Source: Variovorax boronicumulans
GTDB lineage: Bacteria; Pseudomonadota; Gammaproteobacteria; Burkholderiales; Burkholderiaceae_C
Reading direction: 5' to 3'
Assembly (NCBI RefSeq): GCF_007677875.1
Contig: NZ_VEDO01000022.1
Coordinates: 44,263-108,262 of the forward strand
Length of the DNA stretch: 64,000 bases
This document shows positions 12,308-20,301 of the stretch, piece after piece; position 1 is the stretch's first letter, and the number at the start of each line of letters is the position of its first letter. The notes beneath the pieces were generated by a model. It saw nothing but the letters and a program-made list of their open reading frames with translations, did not search any database and was not told the origin of the DNA. A program made the position numbers and the translations under genes.

Positions 12308-12781
12308 ATGCCCGCCCACCAGCTCACGATGACCGTGCTCATGACACCCGACACGGCCAATTTTTCGGGCAACGTGCACGGCGGCACCATCCTCAAGCTG
12401 CTGGACCAGGTGGCCTACGCCTGCGCGGCGCGCTATTCGGGCTGTTACGTGGTCACGCTGTCGGTGGACCAGGTGATGTTCCGCGAACCCATCCTGGTGG
12501 GCGAACTGGTGACCTTCCTGGCCTCGGTCAACTACACGGGCACCTCGTCGATGGAGATCGGCATCAAGGTGATCGCCGAGAACATCCGCACCCAGGCCTC
12601 GCGCCATGTGAACAGCTGCTTCTTTACCATGGTGGCGGTGGACGAGGACCGCAAGCCGGTGGCCGTCGCACCACTGCGCCCGTTCTCGCCCGACGAGCGC
12701 CGCCGCCACGCCCAGGCGCTCGAGCGCAAGCAGCTGCGGCACGAACTGGCCAAGCGCGCGCAGGACATCCGCACGGCCTGA
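12308..12781 (+). CDS. Acyl-CoA thioesterase, YciA-like hotdog protein
   Basis: A 157-residue single-hotdog thioesterase that hydrolyses acyl-CoA in the cytoplasm. It has the family signature NFSGNVHGGTILKLLDQVAY, where the Asn/His/Gly/Asp residues form the active site, and the second block VDQVMFREPILVGELV typical of YciA/BFIT-type enzymes. The start could be the ATG at 12308 or an in-frame TTG at 12302; the TTG has the better spacing from the GGAGAA ribosome binding site (seven bases), so the true start may be TTG. The gene is separated by 150 bases from the acyl-CoA ligase operon downstream, which suggests related acyl-CoA chemistry. Confidence 0.9.
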   Translation: MPAHQLTMTVLMTPDTANFSGNVHGGTILKLLDQVAYACAARYSGCYVVTLSVDQVMFREPILVGELVTFLASVNYTGTSSMEIGIKVIAENIRTQASRHVNSCFFTMVAVDEDRKPVAVAPLRPFSPDERRRHAQALERKQLRHELAKRAQDIRTA

Positions 12782-12932
12782 AGCAGCCTGCGGCGACGGC
12801 GCGGAAGGGCGCCCGTTCCGCAGTGCAGTTTTGAACTTGGACGCGCGAGCCGGCTGTGGGGTCCGCGCACCCGGTGTGCGCCATACCATCCTGCGCAGAG
12901 GACGCCGCCGCGCGTCCCGCAAGGAGACAGGC

Positions 12933-14492
12933 GTGACCCACCCGACCACGGCGCCGCCCCGGCGCATCCATGAACTGCTGGACCCCTGGGTGCTGTCGCA
13001 GCCCGATGCGCCTGCTGTGCGCGACGCGCATGGCGGGCTCGGCTATGCCGCGCTCGACCACGCCGGGCAGGCTGCGGCCGCGGCGCTGCAGGCCGCCGGT
13101 GTGCGCGCCGGCGACCGGGTGCTGCTGGTCGGCGAGAACTGCGTGGCCCTGTGCGTGCTGGTGCTCGCGCTGAGCCGGCTCGATGCCTGGCCGGCCATCG
13201 TCAACGCGCGCCTGTCGCCGCGCGAGATCGACGAGTTCATCGCCCACGCGGGCGCGCGGCGCGTGCTCTACACGGCCCATGTTTCGGCCGATGCGGCGCG
13301 CCACGCCGAGCGGCATGGCGCCACGGCCGTGGACTGGCGAGGACTCGACGGCCTGCTGTTGGGCCCGCTCGCCGCCGACGTGCAGCCGGAGCCCTGCGCC
13401 GCGGACGCGGGCGAGCAGGTGGCCGCCATGATCTACACCTCTGGCACCTCGGGCGCGCCCAAGGGTGTGATGCTGAGCCACACCAACCTGCTGTTCGCGG
13501 CCCACACGCTGCGCACGCAGCGGCGCTTCGGCCCCGGCGACCTGCTGTACGGCGTGCTGCCCATGGCGCATGTGGTGGGCCTGTCGATTCAGTTCCTGGG
13601 CAGCATGGCCAGCGGCGCGGCGCTGCTGCTGGAGCCGCGCTTCAGCCCGCAGGCGCTGGCCGCTGCGCTGGAGCAGCAGGGTGCCACCGTGTTCATGGGC
13701 GTGCCGGCCATGTTCGCGCGGCTGCTGGAGCAGCGCCAGGGCCGGCCGCTGGCGGCACCGCGGCTGCGCTTCATCGGCGTGTCGGGCTCGCCGCTCACGG
13801 CGAGCCTGAAGGCCGAGGTGGAGCGCTTTTTCGGCCTGCCGCTGCACAACGGCTACGGCCTGACCGAAACCGCGCCCACAGTGGCGCAGACGCCTGTCGA
13901 TGCGCCACGCACCGACTGCGCCGTGGGCCCGCCAGTGCCCGGCGTGCAGGTGCGCCTGATGGACCGCGCCGGCCTGCCCGTGGCGCCGGGCGAGGTCGGT
14001 GAACTGCACGTGCGCGGTCCCAACGTGATGCGCGGCTACTACCGCAGCCCCGCGCAGACCCGGGCCGCCGTCGACGCCGAGGGCTGGTTCAACACCGGCG
14101 ACCTCGCGCGGCGCACGGACGACGGCGCTCTGCACATCGCCGGCCGTACGCGCGAGCTCATCATCCGCTCGGGCTTCAACGTCTACCCAGTCGAGGTGGA
14201 GCAGGCGATCAACGCTTTCCCGCAGGTGGTGCAGTCCGCCGTGGTCGGGCGCAGCGTGGAACACAACGAGGAGGTGGTCGCCTTCGTTGAAACCCAGGGC
14301 GGCGCCGCGCTGGACGAAGACGGCCTGCGCCGCCACTTGCGCGCGCAGCTCTCGCCCTACAAGCTGCCCAGCGAGATCCGCGTGCTGCCGGCGCTGCCGG
14401 CGGCGCCCACCGGCAAGGTGCTCAAGAACGTGCTCAAGACCATGGCCCAGCAGCCGGCGCAGCCGGCCGCGCCGCCGGTGCCGCAACCCTGA
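12933..14492 (+). CDS. AMP-dependent acyl-CoA synthetase/ligase
   Basis: A 519-residue enzyme of the ANL superfamily that activates a carboxylic acid with ATP and CoA. The P-loop-like motif is IYTSGTSGAPKGVML, the A5 motif NGYGLTETAP, and the A8-A10 region runs WFNTGDLAR, GRTRELIIRSGFNVYPVEVE to the catalytic lysine in PTGKVLKN near the end. The start is a GTG (12933) with an excellent ribosome binding site AAGGAGA five bases upstream; earlier in-frame codons lack one. It is first in an operon with an SDR and a DsbA-like isomerase. The substrate is unknown; medium-chain or aromatic acids are plausible. Confidence 0.92.
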   Translation: MTHPTTAPPRRIHELLDPWVLSQPDAPAVRDAHGGLGYAALDHAGQAAAAALQAAGVRAGDRVLLVGENCVALCVLVLALSRLDAWPAIVNARLSPREIDEFIAHAGARRVLYTAHVSADAARHAERHGATAVDWRGLDGLLLGPLAADVQPEPCAADAGEQVAAMIYTSGTSGAPKGVMLSHTNLLFAAHTLRTQRRFGPGDLLYGVLPMAHVVGLSIQFLGSMASGAALLLEPRFSPQALAAALEQQGATVFMGVPAMFARLLEQRQGRPLAAPRLRFIGVSGSPLTASLKAEVERFFGLPLHNGYGLTETAPTVAQTPVDAPRTDCAVGPPVPGVQVRLMDRAGLPVAPGEVGELHVRGPNVMRGYYRSPAQTRAAVDAEGWFNTGDLARRTDDGALHIAGRTRELIIRSGFNVYPVEVEQAINAFPQVVQSAVVGRSVEHNEEVVAFVETQGGAALDEDGLRRHLRAQLSPYKLPSEIRVLPALPAAPTGKVLKNVLKTMAQQPAQPAAPPVPQP

Positions 14493-14510
14493 AAACTCCG
14501 AGGAGACCGC

Positions 14511-15245
14511 ATGACAACTTCCACCCCCAGGGCCGTCCTGGTCATCGGCGCGGGCGACGCCACCGGCGGCGCCATTGCCCGGCGCTTCGCGCGCGAGGGC
14601 TACATCGCCTGCGTGACACGGCGCAGTGCCGACAAGCTTGCGCCGCTGGTGGCGCAGATCGAGGCCGAGGGCGGAAAGGCCCATGCCTTCGGCAGCGATG
14701 CGCGCAAGGAAGAGGAGATGGTCGGCCTCGTGCAGAAGATCGAGGCCGAGATCGCACCCATCGAGGTGGCCGTCTTCAACATCGGTGCCAACGTGCGCTT
14801 TCCGATCACCGAGACCACCGCCCGCGTGTACTTCAAGGTCTGGGAGATGGCCTGCTTCGGCGGCTTCCTGATGGGCCGCGAGGTGGCCCGCGCCATGCTG
14901 CCGCGCGGGCGCGGCACCATTCTGTTCACGGGCGCCACGGCCAGCCTGCGCGGGCGCGATGGGTACGCCGCCTTTGCCGGCGCCAAGGCGGCCCTGCGCG
15001 CGCTGGCGCAGAGCATGGCGCGCGAGCTGGGCCCCAAGGGCATCCACGTGGCGCACCCGGTCATCGACGGCGCCATCGACACCGAGTTCATCCGCACCAC
15101 CTTCCCCGAGCGCTATGCACTGAAGGACCAGCAGGGCATCGTCGACCCCGAGAGCATCGCCGAGACCTACTGGCAGCTGCACCAGCAGCCGCGCAATGCC
15201 TGGACGCACGAGCTCGAACTGCGGCCCTGGATGGAAGCCTGGTGA
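14511..15245 (+). CDS. SDR-family protein with Phe in place of the catalytic Tyr
   Basis: A 244-residue short-chain dehydrogenase/reductase fold. The nucleotide-binding turn is IGAGDATGGAIARRFA rather than the classical TGxxxGIG, and the NAG motif is replaced by NIGAN. The active-site lysine is Lys159 and a serine lies near 145, but the residue four before the lysine is Phe155 (AFAGAK), so the usual YxxxK tyrosine is missing. Related proteobacterial SDRs with AFASAK and the RALAQSMARELGPKGIHVAH segment share this feature, so it is a subfamily trait rather than a mutation. A ribosome binding site (GAGGAGA) precedes the ATG. It is the second gene of the acyl-CoA ligase operon, where it may act on an acyl-CoA intermediate. 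Confidence 0.88.
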   Translation: MTTSTPRAVLVIGAGDATGGAIARRFAREGYIACVTRRSADKLAPLVAQIEAEGGKAHAFGSDARKEEEMVGLVQKIEAEIAPIEVAVFNIGANVRFPITETTARVYFKVWEMACFGGFLMGREVARAMLPRGRGTILFTGATASLRGRDGYAAFAGAKAALRALAQSMARELGPKGIHVAHPVIDGAIDTEFIRTTFPERYALKDQQGIVDPESIAETYWQLHQQPRNAWTHELELRPWMEAW

Positions 15246-15274
15246 ACCAAGAACGATCTGCAAGGAGACAACGC

Positions 15275-15889
15275 ATGCCCACCCCCACCGTCCAGTTCCT
15301 GTTCGACTTCGGCAGCCCCAATGCCTACCTGTGCCACCGGGTCATCCCGGCCATCGAGGCGCGCACCGGCGTGCCCTTCGTGTACCAGCCCATTCTGCTG
15401 GGCGGCCTGTTCAAGCTGGCCAACAACCGTTCGCCGGCCGAGGCCTTCGCCGACATTCCCAACAAGCGCGCCTACGACCGGCTGGAGATCGACCGCTTCG
15501 TCGCGCGGCATGGCCTGGCCAACTACCGCTTCAACCCCTTCTTCCCGATCAACACGCTGCAGCTCATGCGCGGCGCGGTGGCGGCGCAGAAGCTGGGCTG
15601 CTTCGCACCCTATGTGGAGGCGGTCTACGTCGCGATGTGGGAACGCGGCCTGGACATGGGGCAGGCGGCCGTGGTGACGGCCACGCTGGAGGAGGCGGGC
15701 CTTCCGGCCGCGCAGCTGCTGGCCACGGCGCAGGAGGCCGACATGAAGGCCCGGCTGCTGGCCAACACCAACGAGGCGCACGCGCGCGGCGCCTTCGGCT
15801 CGCCGAGCTTCCTGGTCGGCGACGAACTCTTCTTCGGCAAGGACCGGCTGCGCGAGGTCGAGGAGGAGATCGTGCGCCAGCGCGGCTGA
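15275..15889 (+). CDS. 2-hydroxychromene-2-carboxylate isomerase/DsbA-like thioredoxin-fold protein
   Basis: A 204-residue member of the HCCA isomerase/kappa-class glutathione transferase family. The N-terminal signature FLFDFGSPNAYLCHRVIPAIE has the serine that contacts glutathione in this family, and the C-terminal GAFGSPSFLVGDELFFGKDRL is the matching cis-proline block. The intervening helical insertion is present, so the protein looks complete. HCCA isomerases act in naphthalene catabolism, but many relatives have other glutathione-dependent roles. It is the third gene of the operon after the ligase and SDR, with a good ribosome binding site (AAGGAGA) and only 29 bases of spacing, which favours a shared pathway. 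Confidence 0.88.
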   Translation: MPTPTVQFLFDFGSPNAYLCHRVIPAIEARTGVPFVYQPILLGGLFKLANNRSPAEAFADIPNKRAYDRLEIDRFVARHGLANYRFNPFFPINTLQLMRGAVAAQKLGCFAPYVEAVYVAMWERGLDMGQAAVVTATLEEAGLPAAQLLATAQEADMKARLLANTNEAHARGAFGSPSFLVGDELFFGKDRLREVEEEIVRQRG

Positions 15890-15926
15890 GGCACACCCTT
15901 TGGGCGGCCGTCCGGCACCGGTCACA

Positions 15927-16754
15927 TCACTGCTGGAGCCGCGCCTCGATCGTGCGCACGGTCTCGATGAGCCGCGGCCGCACCTCCTGCAGCAGGTGCC
16001 GGGCCGAGCCCGCGCTGGCCGGGCAGGCCGCGTTGACGACCATGGGCGGCAGACCCTGGCCGGTGCGCAGCGGCACCGCGATGGCGTGGATCTCGGCATG
16101 CCAGTCGCCCAGCGAACTGCAGCAGCCGTGGGCAGCGAGCTCGGCCACGGCCTGGTCGATGCCGGCCTGCAGGCGCGGCCAGTGCAGCGGATCGAGCGCA
16201 CGCAGGCGTTCCTCCAGGCCCTTGCGCAAGGCGGGCTCCGCCCCGGCCAGGAAGGCGCGGCCCATGGCACTGGGTGCCAGCGGGATGCGCGAGCCGATCT
16301 CCAGCCGCAGCGTCACGAGCGAGTAGCTGCGGCAGCTCTCGATGTAGAGCATGGCCAGGTCGTCGCGCGTGCCCAGCGAGACCAGCGTGCTGGTGGCGTT
16401 GGCCAGCGCCTGCATCAGCGGCCGGCCCACCTCCTTGACATCCAGCCGCGCCAGCGTGGTGCCGCCCAGGGCCAATGCCGCCACGCCCAGGCGGTAGCGG
16501 CCCGATTCCTCGATGTGGTGCAGGTAGTCGAGCCGCGTGAGCGTGTGGGTGAGCCGCGTGATGGTGGACTTGGGCAGCTGGCAGCGCTGCGCCAGTTCCT
16601 GGTTTCCGAGGCGCTCCTCGCCCGACTTGAAGCAGCTCAGCACCTGGAGGCCGCGCGCCAGCGCGGTGACGAAGTGGCGGTCCTGCGGGTCGCGCGCGGC
16701 CCGGTGGGCATCCGCTCTGGCGCTCCGCGCGGCCGTGTTGGATCGCTGTGGCAT
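15927..16754 (-). CDS. IclR-family transcriptional regulator
   Basis: A 275-residue regulator. The N-terminal winged helix carries FVTALARGLQVLSCF and the recognition segment LPKSTITRLTHTLTRLDYL; the effector domain follows with RYRLGVAALALG and the PLAPSAMGRAFLAG block common to IclR proteins. It is convergent with the ligase/SDR/isomerase operon and likely controls it or another aromatic/acyl-CoA pathway; that link is positional only. I used the ATG at 16754 (MPQRSN); an in-frame ATG at 16781 would add nine residues. The effector is unknown. Confidence 0.9.
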   Translation of the reverse strand: MPQRSNTAARSARADAHRAARDPQDRHFVTALARGLQVLSCFKSGEERLGNQELAQRCQLPKSTITRLTHTLTRLDYLHHIEESGRYRLGVAALALGGTTLARLDVKEVGRPLMQALANATSTLVSLGTRDDLAMLYIESCRSYSLVTLRLEIGSRIPLAPSAMGRAFLAGAEPALRKGLEERLRALDPLHWPRLQAGIDQAVAELAAHGCCSSLGDWHAEIHAIAVPLRTGQGLPPMVVNAACPASAGSARHLLQEVRPRLIETVRTIEARLQQ

Positions 16755-16830
16755 GCGGTCATCGCGGCCACGCCGCGGCAAAGAGGCAAAACGGAATCTT
16801 AGACTGCTGTGCAGAACGTCTGCGCTGGCG

Positions 16831-17409
16831 CTACGGGCATCCCGCAGGCACCGCGATCCGGTGTTCCTGCGCCAGTTGCTTGGCGCGCGCCAGCACGGCG
16901 GGATCGGTGAAGCGCGGCCCGAGCACCAGCGCGATGAACTTGAAGTCCACCGGCGCGGTGGCTCCCTCGGCCGCCTGGAACAGCGCGACCACCATCACCG
17001 GGCTCTTGCACGAGACGCGGATCACGTCGCGGTAGTAGGCGCGCCAGAGGCGGCCGAACACGATGGGGTTGAGTTCGCGCGTGATGATCCACTCGTCGAA
17101 CGCGTACTGCCAGTACTTGGTCAGCTGCGCAAACTGCGCCGGCTCGGGCATCTCGGTCAGCGTCCAGAAGCGGGCCGGCATGGTCGCGCGCAGCGCATTG
17201 AAGCCCACGCGCAGGTGGCGGAAGGTGTCGGCGCGCGACGCCAGCAGCGTGAACGACAGGCCGATGAACGCGACCGTGGCCGAGCACGCCAGGATGAGCA
17301 CCGTCAGCAAGGGCACGCTGATCCAGCCGAAGACCAGCGGCTGCGCCCCGGCGGGCGGCGCGGCACTGGCGGCGAGCTGGGCAATGGCAGGGGCGGCGGC
17401 CGGCGTCAT
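16831..17409 (-). CDS. Hypothetical single-pass membrane protein (192 aa)
   Basis: I do not recognise this family. A proline/alanine-rich N-terminus is followed by one strong transmembrane segment (about residues 28-56, ISVPLLTVLILACSATVAFI onward). The rest is cytoplasmic or periplasmic and relatively aromatic (FWTLTE, YWQYAFDEW, GRLWRAYYRDVIRV). That pattern of conserved Trp/Tyr/Arg suggests a folded domain rather than filler. No catalytic motif is visible. It sits between the IclR gene and a LysR gene, all on the minus strand, and its upstream region has an AT-rich inverted repeat that may serve as promoter or operator. Confidence 0.7.
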   Translation of the reverse strand: MTPAAAPAIAQLAASAAPPAGAQPLVFGWISVPLLTVLILACSATVAFIGLSFTLLASRADTFRHLRVGFNALRATMPARFWTLTEMPEPAQFAQLTKYWQYAFDEWIITRELNPIVFGRLWRAYYRDVIRVSCKSPVMVVALFQAAEGATAPVDFKFIALVLGPRFTDPAVLARAKQLAQEHRIAVPAGCP

Positions 17410-17478
17410 GGTGGTGGAGGAAGGCGCAGCGAGGGGCGGAATCGGGGGCCACCGGCGGTGGCCTGCAATCGATCTTAG

Positions 17479-17494
17479 CTGTATTTAAAAACAG
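17479..17494. promoter_or_regulatory. AT-rich inverted repeat upstream of the 192-aa gene
   Basis: CTGTATTTAAAAACAG is a 16-bp near-palindrome (arms CTGT/ACAG, one central mismatch) in an otherwise GC-rich region. It lies 70 bases before the start of the membrane-protein gene and 10 bases beyond the end of the LysR gene. It could be an operator or promoter element, or a weak terminator; no T-tract follows. Confidence 0.3.
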
Positions 17495-17503
17495 TGTTTG
17501 GCG

Positions 17504-18445
17504 TCATTGCAACGATTCGTTGCCATCGCCAGCCCCGCCCGTCGGCACCGGTCCTGAGGCCTCGGCCGGCCGCAGCTGGCGCAGCGCGCGCAGCATGTCC
17601 TGCACCAGCACGTTCTGCGGTCCGGGCCGCCACACCGCGTAGGTTTCAGACAGCGCCGTGACGCCCTGCAGCGGGCGGAACACCACGCCGCCCAGGCCAC
17701 AGCGCTGCATGGCCTGCGGCACCAGCGCCACGCCCAGCCCCTGTGCCACCATGGAGACCACCGCCAGCCAGTGGCGCACTTCGTGCCGCACCTCGGGCAG
17801 GAAGCCGGCCTGGGCGCAGATGGCGAGGATGCGCTCGTGGTAATCGGGCGAGGCCACGCGCGAGAACAGCACGACCGCCTCGTCACGCAGCGCGGCGGGA
17901 TCGACACGCCGGCGCCGTGCCAGCGCATGGGCCTGCGGCAGGCAGGCCACGAAGGGCTCGCTGAGGAGCAAGCGCGAGTGCAGCTCTGCGGGCAGCCGCG
18001 CCGTGTGCATGAAGCCCAGGTCCAGCCGGTCGTGCAGCAGGTCGGTGATCTGCTCGGCGGAATTGAGTTCGGCCAGACCGATGCGCACGGCCGTGTGGCC
18101 GGCCTGGAAGCTGCGCAACGCCTGCGGCAGCCCCCGGTACAGCATGGCGCCGACGAAGCCGATGCGCAGCCGCCCGGCCGAGCCGGCCGCCACCTCGCGC
18201 GCCTCCAGCGCGGCCTCCTCGGCCTGGCGCAGCAGCTTGCGCGCCGAGGCCCGCAGGGCCTGGCCGGCCGGCGTGAGCCGCACCTGCTTGCTGTTGCGCT
18301 CGAACAGGCGCGCGCCGACGGCATCCTCGAGCTGGCGGATCGCCACCGACAGCGGGGGTTGCGAGATCGCCAGCCGCTCGGCCGCGCGGCCGAAGTGCAG
18401 CTCGTCGGCCAGCACGGCGAAGTAACGCAAATGGCGCAGTTCCAT
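17504..18445 (-). CDS. LysR-family transcriptional regulator
   Basis: A 313-residue LysR regulator. The helix-turn-helix begins at the start (MELRHLRYFAVLADELHFGRAAERLAISQPPLS), followed by the linker RLFERNSKQVRLTPAG and a periplasmic-binding-like effector domain with the GRLRIGFVGAMLYRGLP start. The HFGRAAERLAISQPPLS sequence is of the BenM/CatM/CbbR-like branch that responds to small organic acids. It is divergent from the acyl-CoA dehydrogenase operon, the classical LysR arrangement, so it probably controls that operon. The intergenic space is 91 bases. Confidence 0.92.
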   Translation of the reverse strand: MELRHLRYFAVLADELHFGRAAERLAISQPPLSVAIRQLEDAVGARLFERNSKQVRLTPAGQALRASARKLLRQAEEAALEAREVAAGSAGRLRIGFVGAMLYRGLPQALRSFQAGHTAVRIGLAELNSAEQITDLLHDRLDLGFMHTARLPAELHSRLLLSEPFVACLPQAHALARRRRVDPAALRDEAVVLFSRVASPDYHERILAICAQAGFLPEVRHEVRHWLAVVSMVAQGLGVALVPQAMQRCGLGGVVFRPLQGVTALSETYAVWRPGPQNVLVQDMLRALRQLRPAEASGPVPTGGAGDGNESLQ

Positions 18446-18477
18446 CAATACATGTCTCCTATGGATCGAGTCGTCAT

Positions 18478-18485
18478 CAATATTG
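18478..18485. promoter_or_regulatory. Candidate LysR site between LysR and acyl-CoA dehydrogenase genes
   Basis: CAATATTG is a perfect 8-bp palindrome in the 91-base divergent gap, where a LysR regulator would bind. It is short and may be chance. Confidence 0.25.
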
Positions 18486-18536
18486 GACACGCATGGATGG
18501 TGGCCGCACCATCGCGGTTCCGCAGGAGACAGACCC

Positions 18537-20231
18537 ATGCCCGAGACAGCAACCCATCCCATCCCCGACCGCCACGGCCAGAACCTGTTCAGCACCGACA
18601 CCGAGCTGCAGCTGCTGCTGGCCCTGTACCTGCCCGACGACCTGCGCCGCCACATGCTGCCGCACTTCGAGCGCCTGGGCGGCCTGGCAGGCGGCCCGCT
18701 CGATGAACTGGCCGGCACGGCCGACCGCCATCCGCCGGTGCTCGAGCACCGCACGCGCACGGGCCTGGACCAGCAGACCATCGTCAAGCACCCGGCCTAT
18801 GTGGAGATGGAGCGGCTGGCACTGAGCGAGTTCGCGATGGGTTCCATCTCGCACCGCGACGAGAGCTTCGGCTGGACCGGCAAGATGCCGCCCGCCGTCA
18901 AGTACGTGCTGTTCTACCTGTTCGTGCAGGCCGAGTTCGGCCTGTGCTGCCCGGTCTCGATGACGGACTCGCTCACGCGCACGCTCAAGAAGTTCGGCGA
19001 CCCCGAGCTCGTGGCGCGCTGCCTGCCGCGCCTGACCTCGCTGGACTTCGACGAACTGGCCCAGGGCGCCATGTTCATGACCGAGCAGGCCGCGGGCTCG
19101 GACATCGCCGCCACGCTGACGCGCGCCAGCGCCCAGCCCGATGGCAGCTGGCTTCTGACCGGTGACAAGTGGTTCTGCTCCAACCCCGACGCCGACTTCG
19201 CGATGGTGCTGGCCCGGCCCGACGGTGCGCCGGCCGGCATCAAGGGCGTCTCGCTGTTCCTGCTGCCGCGCCGCCTTTCCGATGGCAGCCTGAACCGCTA
19301 CCGCATCGTGCGCCTCAAGCACAAGCTGGGCACGCGCTCCATGGCCTCGGGCGAGATCATCCTCGACGGCGCGCAGGCGTGGCTGGTTGGCGAGCCCGGC
19401 CGCGGCTTCGTGCAGATGGCCGACATGGTGAACAACTCGCGCCTGTCCAACGGCGTGCGCTCGGCCGGCATGATGCGCCGCGCCTGCGCCGAGGCCGAGT
19501 TCATCGCCAGCCAGCGCATGGCCTTCGGCAAGCGCCTGGCCGACATGCCGCTGATGCAGCGCCAGCTCGACAAGCTGCGGCTGCCGGCCGAGCAGGCGCG
19601 CTCCATGGTGTTCCAAACCGCGCAGGCGCTGGAGCGCTCGGACGCTGGTGAAGAGGGCGCCTACGCGCTGCTGCGCATCCTCACGCCCATGGTCAAGTTC
19701 CGCGCCTGCCGCGATGCGCGCAAGGTGACGGGCGACGCGATGGAGGTGCGCGGCGGCTGCGGCTACATCGAGGAATGGTCGGATGCGCGGCTCGTGCGCG
19801 ACGCGCACCTCGGTTCGATCTGGGAGGGCACGAGCAACATCGTCGCGCTGGACGTGGTGCGCGCGATCCAGCGCGAGAACGCGCTGCCCGTGCTGCAGGC
19901 CCACCTGCATGCGCTGCTGGACGAGGCGGCGCTGGCGCCGGCCTTCGACCGCGCGCTGCGCGATGCGCTCGCACGTGCTGCGGCGCTCGGCCAGACCGCT
20001 GCGGCGCCCGGTGGGGAGGTGCTCGCACGCCAGGCGGCCTCCGGCCTGTACCACTGCGCCAGTGCCATCGCCATGGCCTGGGAGGCGCAGCGCACGGGCT
20101 CGGCCGCGCGGCTGCGCTGGGCCCAGCTGGTGCTGCTGCACCGCGTGCTGCCGCGCGATCCGCTGGCCATCGCCGACATCCCGGCGGACTGGCAGGCTGG
20201 CGCGCTGCGCCCGGCCACCGTCGCCGCCTGA
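18537..20231 (+). CDS. Acyl-CoA dehydrogenase, long form
   Basis: A 564-residue flavoprotein of the acyl-CoA dehydrogenase superfamily, longer than the usual 380 residues because of N- and C-terminal extensions, as in AidB-like or FadE-related members. The FAD/substrate block reads AMFMTEQAAGSDIAATLT with LTGDKWFCSNPDADF; the C-terminal half has DAMEVRGGCGYIEEWSDARLVRDAHLGSIWEGTSNI, the hallmark of the AidB/IBR3 side of the family. It probably oxidises an acyl-CoA to the enoyl-CoA. It starts after CAGGAGAC and leads an operon with a Bug receptor, thioesterase and CoA-transferase. Confidence 0.92.
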   Translation: MPETATHPIPDRHGQNLFSTDTELQLLLALYLPDDLRRHMLPHFERLGGLAGGPLDELAGTADRHPPVLEHRTRTGLDQQTIVKHPAYVEMERLALSEFAMGSISHRDESFGWTGKMPPAVKYVLFYLFVQAEFGLCCPVSMTDSLTRTLKKFGDPELVARCLPRLTSLDFDELAQGAMFMTEQAAGSDIAATLTRASAQPDGSWLLTGDKWFCSNPDADFAMVLARPDGAPAGIKGVSLFLLPRRLSDGSLNRYRIVRLKHKLGTRSMASGEIILDGAQAWLVGEPGRGFVQMADMVNNSRLSNGVRSAGMMRRACAEAEFIASQRMAFGKRLADMPLMQRQLDKLRLPAEQARSMVFQTAQALERSDAGEEGAYALLRILTPMVKFRACRDARKVTGDAMEVRGGCGYIEEWSDARLVRDAHLGSIWEGTSNIVALDVVRAIQRENALPVLQAHLHALLDEAALAPAFDRALRDALARAAALGQTAAAPGGEVLARQAASGLYHCASAIAMAWEAQRTGSAARLRWAQLVLLHRVLPRDPLAIADIPADWQAGALRPATVAA

Positions 20232-20301
20232 TTTCACGATCCCCGCGCCCACCCGCCGCACGCCGGTGGCACGGCGCTGCATTGCCCACAAGGAGACCAC
20301 C

